Positions 6,037 to 8,619 of a DNA stretch of 8,619 nt are shown piece after piece. The position numbers were made by a program, and so were the translations under genes. The stretch covers positions 1 through 8,619 of the forward strand of contig JAPLVI010000120.1 in assembly GCA_026397195.1 (NCBI GenBank), given 5' to 3'. A model generated the notes under the pieces. That model was not told where the DNA came from. It made no database searches and saw only the letters and a list, made by a program, of their open reading frames with translations. The first letter of the stretch is position 1. Each line of letters opens with the position of its first letter. The DNA is from Candidatus Berkelbacteria bacterium (GTDB lineage Bacteria > Patescibacteriota > UBA1384 > JAHJRZ01).

Positions 6037-6226
6037 TCGTCACCCGAAAATAAATTTGGAGATTAAGAGATATCTTTTTAAGGTTGAATATAGAGCGCAT
6101 TCGCTCCCCTAAACCTAAAAAAGCTACTTTCGAGTAGCTTCCATCGAGGTTCTCATTTTCAAGGCTCTCTTTCTTTGCTTGTCGGTTTTGGCGCCATTTG
6201 GCAAAAAAATTGAATCTTTTTAAAAT
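5978..6226 (-). pseudogene. Probable frameshifted 5' part of the M23 peptidase gene, with a possible ATT start
   Basis: A frame open for more than 80 codons upstream of and overlapping the M23 start, one base out of register. It begins behind GGAGG (6235-6231) with a 4-base gap to ATT 6226-6224, exactly the spacing between GGAGG and the clpP ATG. It encodes a basic segment (LKRFNFFAKWRQNRQAKKE), then MRSIFNLKKISLNLQIYFRVTIVF. Removing one T from the T6 run (6031-6026) joins it to FLEDYPLGIAILSCVV of the main frame, giving a cytosolic tail plus membrane anchor. No ATG, GTG or TTG precedes ATG 6100 in this frame, so start options are ATT 6226 or ATG 6100 (with AGGGGAG 3 bases before it). Left as it is, the frame stops at 5978-5980. 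A homopolymer error, real mutation, or transcript slippage would all fit. Confidence 0.5.
6117..6140 (-). terminator. Intrinsic terminator-like hairpin downstream of clpP
   Basis: On the minus strand AAGCTACT and AGTAGCTT (6140-6133 and 6128-6121) form an 8-bp stem with a CGAA loop, followed by Ts opposite 6122-6117. It is shaped like a Rho-independent terminator for transcripts from clpP or from the promoter at 6282-6253. It sits inside the frame that I read as the 5' part of the M23 gene, so it may instead act as an attenuator, or end a separate RNA of about 130 bases. Confidence 0.55.
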
Positions 6227-6252
6227 ACGACCTCCAAAATTAAACGCCTACC

Positions 6253-6282
6253 AGTATACGGCAAAGGGTTGCATTATGTCAA
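6253..6282 (-). promoter_or_regulatory. Strong promoter upstream of the M23 peptidase gene
   Basis: On the minus strand a perfect TTGACA (6282-6277), an 18-base spacer, and TATACT (6258-6253, 5 of 6). Transcription would start near 6246, about 20 bases before the candidate ATT start and 10 before its GGAGG. Confidence 0.7.
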
Positions 6283-6315
6283 CCCCTTTTTTAGTTACCA
6301 AATTTGAGATATTTT

Positions 6316-6924
6316 TTATTTCGAAACAATAATTTCGTCTACCACCCCGTATTTTTCGGCTTCGCGGGCGGACATATAGAAATCACGGTCAGTGTCTTTT
6401 TCAATGCGGGCCAGTGATTGGCCGGTATTATGAGCTAAGATTTTATTCAATTGTTTTTTGATGCTTAAAACTTCACGCGCTTGAATTTCAATATCCGTCG
6501 CCTGACCTTTGGCGCCGCCCATCACTTGGTGCAAAAGAATTTTAGAATTGGGTAGAGTGTAGCGTTTGCCACGCGCTCCCGAAGACAAAAGAAATGCTCC
6601 CATTGAAGCAGCAATACCAATACAAATTGTCGCTACATCCGGTTTGACATATTGAATTGTGTCATAAATCGCTAGGCCAGCATAAACTGAACCGCCCGGC
6701 GAATTAATGTAAAGCTGAATATCTTTGCTGGAATCGTCTGATTCCAAAAACAAAAGCTGGGCGATAATTAAGTTAGCTGATGCATCATCAATCGGCCCAC
6801 CCAAAAAAACAATTCTCTCTTTTAATAAGCGCGAATAAATATCAAAGGCCCTTTCGCCAAAACTTGATTTCTCAACCACCGTAGGAACCAAATACTGTGC
6901 CTTGGTAATTTTAGATTTCTTCAT
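6316..6924 (-). CDS. clpP: ATP-dependent Clp protease proteolytic subunit
   Basis: A complete 202-residue ClpP, the serine peptidase that stacks as two heptamer rings and is fed by AAA+ unfoldases such as ClpX. The catalytic serine is Ser107 in GIAASMGAF and the histidine His132 in LLHQVMGG, 25 residues apart as in E. coli. The aspartate lies in the EKDTDRD motif (175-181). Other hallmarks are [12 protein letters not shown] (36-47), [19 protein letters not shown] (71-89) and the C-terminal YGVVDEII. The start at ATG 6924 is fixed by AGGAGG (6934-6929) 4 bases upstream. In many bacteria clpP follows tig. Here tig lies upstream on the same strand, but a GC-rich plus-strand gene separates them, and clpP has its own promoter. 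clpX is not in view. Confidence 0.97.
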   Translation of the reverse strand: MKKSKITKAQYLVPTVVEKSSFGERAFDIYSRLLKERIVFLGGPIDDASANLIIAQLLFLESDDSSKDIQLYINSPGGSVYAGLAIYDTIQYVKPDVATICIGIAASMGAFLLSSGARGKRYTLPNSKILLHQVMGGAKGQATDIEIQAREVLSIKKQLNKILAHNTGQSLARIEKDTDRDFYMSAREAEKYGVVDEIIVSK

Positions 6925-6956
6925 ATTACCTCCTAAAAATTGTTATTCTATTTATC

Positions 6957-6985
6957 ATTATATCAAAAAAAGAACTTAATCAAAA
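6957..6985 (-). promoter_or_regulatory. Promoter of clpP
   Basis: On the minus strand a perfect TATAAT (6962-6957), preceded by TTTTGA with a 17-base spacer, or TTGATT with 15. A start near 6950 would give a leader of about 25 bases ending in AGGAGG. The -35 region overlaps an inverted repeat at 6975-6992. Confidence 0.6.
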
Positions 6986-6992
6986 GATTAAG
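6975..6992. repeat. Perfect 7-bp inverted repeat between the divergent promoters
   Basis: CTTAATC (6975-6981), AAAA, GATTAAG (6986-6992). On the minus strand it is followed by TTCTTTTTTT, so it could be a weak terminator for transcripts arriving from tig. It also covers the clpP -35 region and lies 11 bases from the opposite promoter, where it could serve as an operator. The sequence alone does not decide between these. Confidence 0.45.
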
Positions 6993-7002
6993 TTTATAAT
7001 CA

Positions 7003-7031
7003 TTGACTATTACTTATTATTATGTTATCTT
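7003..7031 (+). promoter_or_regulatory. Promoter of the right GC-rich unit
   Basis: TTGACT (7003-7008, 5 of 6), a 17-base spacer, and TATCTT (7026-7031, 4 of 6). Composition changes from AT-rich to GC-rich immediately after the -10, near the predicted start of transcription at about 7038. It diverges from the clpP promoter. Confidence 0.55.
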
Positions 7032-7090
7032 TTGGCTGACCGAATCGAGGACGTGACTCCATCACTAATAAGGGAAGAGGTGCTCTGCCT

Positions 7091-8239
7091 ATGAAAAGGG
7101 GTGTAAGAATCGCACGCATCCCTGGGCCGTATGTCGCTGGTGGCTACAAGACGGTCCCGCAGTTGTTCTGGGGTAACACTGTTCTGACGGTTGATCCCGA
7201 CTGCGGCATGGACTTGCTCTGGATCGAAGGCGCGCCAAGGCCATTCCTCGATCCACGTGTCATCGGCCGGGTGACAGACCCTACTTCGCGCCTCGCCATG
7301 GCATCTCTCCTTGACGGAGGGCTCAAGGGCCTCTCGGCGTACACCCAGACGCCTCTGGCCGGCTTTCAGTCGGGTGTATCGAGCCTCCACCACGGTCTCA
7401 TCGGGCAACCGCCCGATGACCTGAGCTTCTGGGTGAGCACGAGCGACGATGAGGTGAAGGTCGGAGCGAACTACACCGTCGGCACGGCCATCACCGGCAA
7501 CTCCGCTCTCGCCCAGCGGCTTGCCGTCCAGCAGACTGTCAAGATGAGCACCGTCCCAGCTACTGAAGAGGGACCCGAGATACTGACGATCAGCCGCCAG
7601 GCACGCTACGAAGCGATCGTGGAGTCGTGGCTGTATCTCGTCGACCACCCGAATTACTACATCCTGCCGGAAGACGTGATCCGCTTCAACACCCAGGGTC
7701 GCTGGCACGTGTGCGACCGCGACGGCACCACCCCGCCGGGGCAGAACGCCTTCCTCGGGCTCGCTCCCGAAGTTCTGGGCCGCAACATCGAAGAGCGCTG
7801 CTTCTTCGGCTGGCTGGAACCTAACGACGACGACGAGATCTCACTCCTCGTCTACAACCCCACACGAGGGAGCATCGGCTTCACCTACGCTGTCAGCCCT
7901 AACTACCCCTCCTGGGTCATGATCTGGTCCAGCCCCAGCTGCGACCTGCCCGGGCTCGGTGTCGGTTCCATCGAGTACGGGATGCTACCCCTCGGCGCTG
8001 AGCGCTGCCATGAACTCGGCCTGGTCAAGCTTCTGCCTGCGGGGGATAGGGTGTGGCGTAACTGCAACATCAGCTTCCTCCCCACTGAGGAGGATGCCCA
8101 GCGGTTCGCCTCTCAGCACAAGATCGACCTCGCGTCCGAGAACTACCCCGTCGAGATCAAGCCGGACTGGGATGACTCGTCAATCTACGACCTCAAACGC
8201 TGCACCTTCAAGACCCTGCGCCAGGCCGCAGGCCTCTAG
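7091..8239 (+). CDS. GC-rich gene of unknown function, possibly galactose-mutarotase-like fold
   Basis: A complete 382-residue protein from ATG 7091, preceded by AGGGAAGAGG (7071-7080) ten bases upstream. No signal peptide or membrane segment is seen, so it is probably cytosolic. I do not recognise the family with certainty. The N-terminal half has WGNTVLTVDPDCGMDLLWIEG (residues 27-47) and the C-terminal part has WVMIWSSPSCDLPGLGVGSIEYGMLPLG, a run of G/L/P, then LLPAGDRVWRNCNISFL. This order resembles the sugar-binding end of aldose-epimerase-like / DUF4432 proteins, where a conserved E/P/T/PLG stretch precedes an L-PG-W strand; that is a pattern-based guess. Codons are dominated by G/C third positions, unlike neighbouring genes, apart from the first few (AAA AGG GGT GTA AGA). 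It lies between tig and clpP on the opposite strand with its own promoter and terminator, which argues for horizontal acquisition. Confidence 0.8.
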   Translation: MKRGVRIARIPGPYVAGGYKTVPQLFWGNTVLTVDPDCGMDLLWIEGAPRPFLDPRVIGRVTDPTSRLAMASLLDGGLKGLSAYTQTPLAGFQSGVSSLHHGLIGQPPDDLSFWVSTSDDEVKVGANYTVGTAITGNSALAQRLAVQQTVKMSTVPATEEGPEILTISRQARYEAIVESWLYLVDHPNYYILPEDVIRFNTQGRWHVCDRDGTTPPGQNAFLGLAPEVLGRNIEERCFFGWLEPNDDDEISLLVYNPTRGSIGFTYAVSPNYPSWVMIWSSPSCDLPGLGVGSIEYGMLPLGAERCHELGLVKLLPAGDRVWRNCNISFLPTEEDAQRFASQHKIDLASENYPVEIKPDWDDSSIYDLKRCTFKTLRQAAGL

Positions 8240-8271
8240 CGAGGGCAGAACCTCGACGTGCTGCGCTATCC

Positions 8272-8309
8272 TGCGCTCCCATCTAACCAGATGCCGGAGC
8301 GCATTTTTT
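8272..8309 (+). terminator. Intrinsic terminator of the right GC-rich unit
   Basis: TGCGCTCC (8272-8279) pairs with GGAGCGCA (8296-8303). Inside, CATCT (8280-8284) pairs with AGATG (8289-8293) around an AACC loop, leaving CC bulged. Six Ts follow (8304-8309). It is a strong plus-strand terminator, and the T-run is on this side only. Confidence 0.92.
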
Positions 8310-8350
8310 ATATTAGGAGTCCCTAAAAGCTATACGCTAAAACCTAGTCC

Positions 8351-8619
8351 CTATTTTTTATTGAGTTCTACAATTTTATCGATCGTCTTTCGATTTTTAA
8401 CCATATTTTCAATATAACGCTGGCCATCTTCGCCCTCATAGGTTTTAACCAAATCTGACTTTTTAATTCCTTGCTTCATTCCTTCATTAATAAGTCTATT
8501 AATTTCAGCATCTATTTCGGTTGCAGTAATTTCAATTTTTTCCGCTTTTGAAATTTCAGAAAGAGTTAGACCAATACGAACATTCTTTTCTGCCTGAACA
8601 ATAAAGTCTTTATCTAAAT
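8351..8619 (-). CDS. tig: Trigger factor, C-terminal 88 residues (N-terminus beyond window)
   Basis: The minus-strand frame enters from the right edge and ends at TAG 8351-8353. The visible residues run from LDKDFIVQAEKNVRIGLTLSEI through KIEITATEIDAEINRLIN to YIENMVKNRKTIDKIVELNKK. This matches the end of the C-terminal substrate-cradling domain of trigger factor: the A-E-x-x-V-R-x-G-L-x-L-x-E-I helix, then x-I-x-I-T-x-x-E-I-D-x-E-I, then a final helix with x-K-N-R-K. Trigger factor is the ribosome-bound chaperone and prolyl isomerase at the peptide exit tunnel. The ribosome-binding and PPIase domains are outside the window. No terminator in its own direction is seen right after the stop. 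The next same-strand gene is clpP, about 1.4 kb away across the inserted plus-strand gene. Confidence 0.85.
   Translation of the reverse strand, partial: LDKDFIVQAEKNVRIGLTLSEISKAEKIEITATEIDAEINRLINEGMKQGIKKSDLVKTYEGEDGQRYIENMVKNRKTIDKIVELNKK

Noticed and set aside
6117..6250. Interval tested by eye as a known structural RNA (SRP RNA, 6S, tmRNA)
   Set aside because: No conserved SRP apical motif, no long 6S-like helix and no tRNA-like ends; left only as an unassigned candidate.
7025..7708. 227-codon minus-strand frame opposite the right GC-rich gene
   Set aside because: No ribosome site, ends inside the plus-strand promoter region, and its composition is that of an antisense shadow (His/Arg/Asp-rich); the plus frame has the control signals.
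7959..8417. 152-codon plus-strand frame running through the terminator into tig
   Set aside because: Ser/Arg/Pro-rich shadow of the 7091-8239 gene; it crosses a strong terminator and then reads antisense to tig.

Overview
The window looks like a chromosomal piece from a small-genome, AT-rich bacterium, most likely of the Candidate Phyla Radiation (Patescibacteria, Parcubacteria-like). This is an inference from the low-GC backbone, short spacers, an Obg GTPase without a C-terminal OCT domain, a LysM/M23 peptidase, and protein sequences that look divergent but complete. No rRNA, tRNA or CRISPR array was seen. Stop-codon use fits the standard bacterial code.

Backbone genes all lie on the minus strand. 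Right to left they are: the C-terminal end of trigger factor (tig, cut by the window edge), clpP, a LysM-LysM-M23 cell-wall peptidase whose 5' end appears frameshifted, a small four-helix-bundle (S23/IVS-type) protein between 9-bp tandem repeat arrays, the GTPase obg, argininosuccinate synthase (argG), a TrpR/YerC-like DNA-binding protein between two copies of a long palindrome, and the N-terminal 197 residues of a peptidase E-like (S51) protein cut at the left edge. Several have recognisable sigma-70-type promoters: TTGACA boxes precede both the M23 gene and argG, and clpP has a perfect TATAAT with an AGGAGG ribosome site.

Two stretches are unlike the rest: about 655-1386 and about 7034-8303. 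Both are on the plus strand and strikingly GC-rich. By hand count, bases 7681-7740 are 45/60 G+C and 901-960 are 36/60, against 10/60 at 6961-7020 and 14/60 at 1741-1800. Each holds one gene with its own ribosome site, a strong GC-rich intrinsic terminator just after the stop, and a candidate promoter at the AT/GC border. The left gene is unrecognised and carries an apparent +1 frameshift. The right one encodes a 382-residue protein with a possible galactose-mutarotase-like C-terminus. The right unit sits between tig and clpP, neighbours in many bacteria, and points the opposite way. I read both as imported, self-contained single-gene cassettes; this is the most interesting signal here.

Other notable structure: twin operator-like palindromes 334 bp apart around the trpR-like gene; minisatellite-like arrays in inverted orientation around the four-helix gene, one of which fills the obg upstream region and carries repeated TATAAT hexamers; a terminator-like hairpin inside the presumed 5' part of the M23 gene; and a GC-rich palindrome that forms the end of obg.
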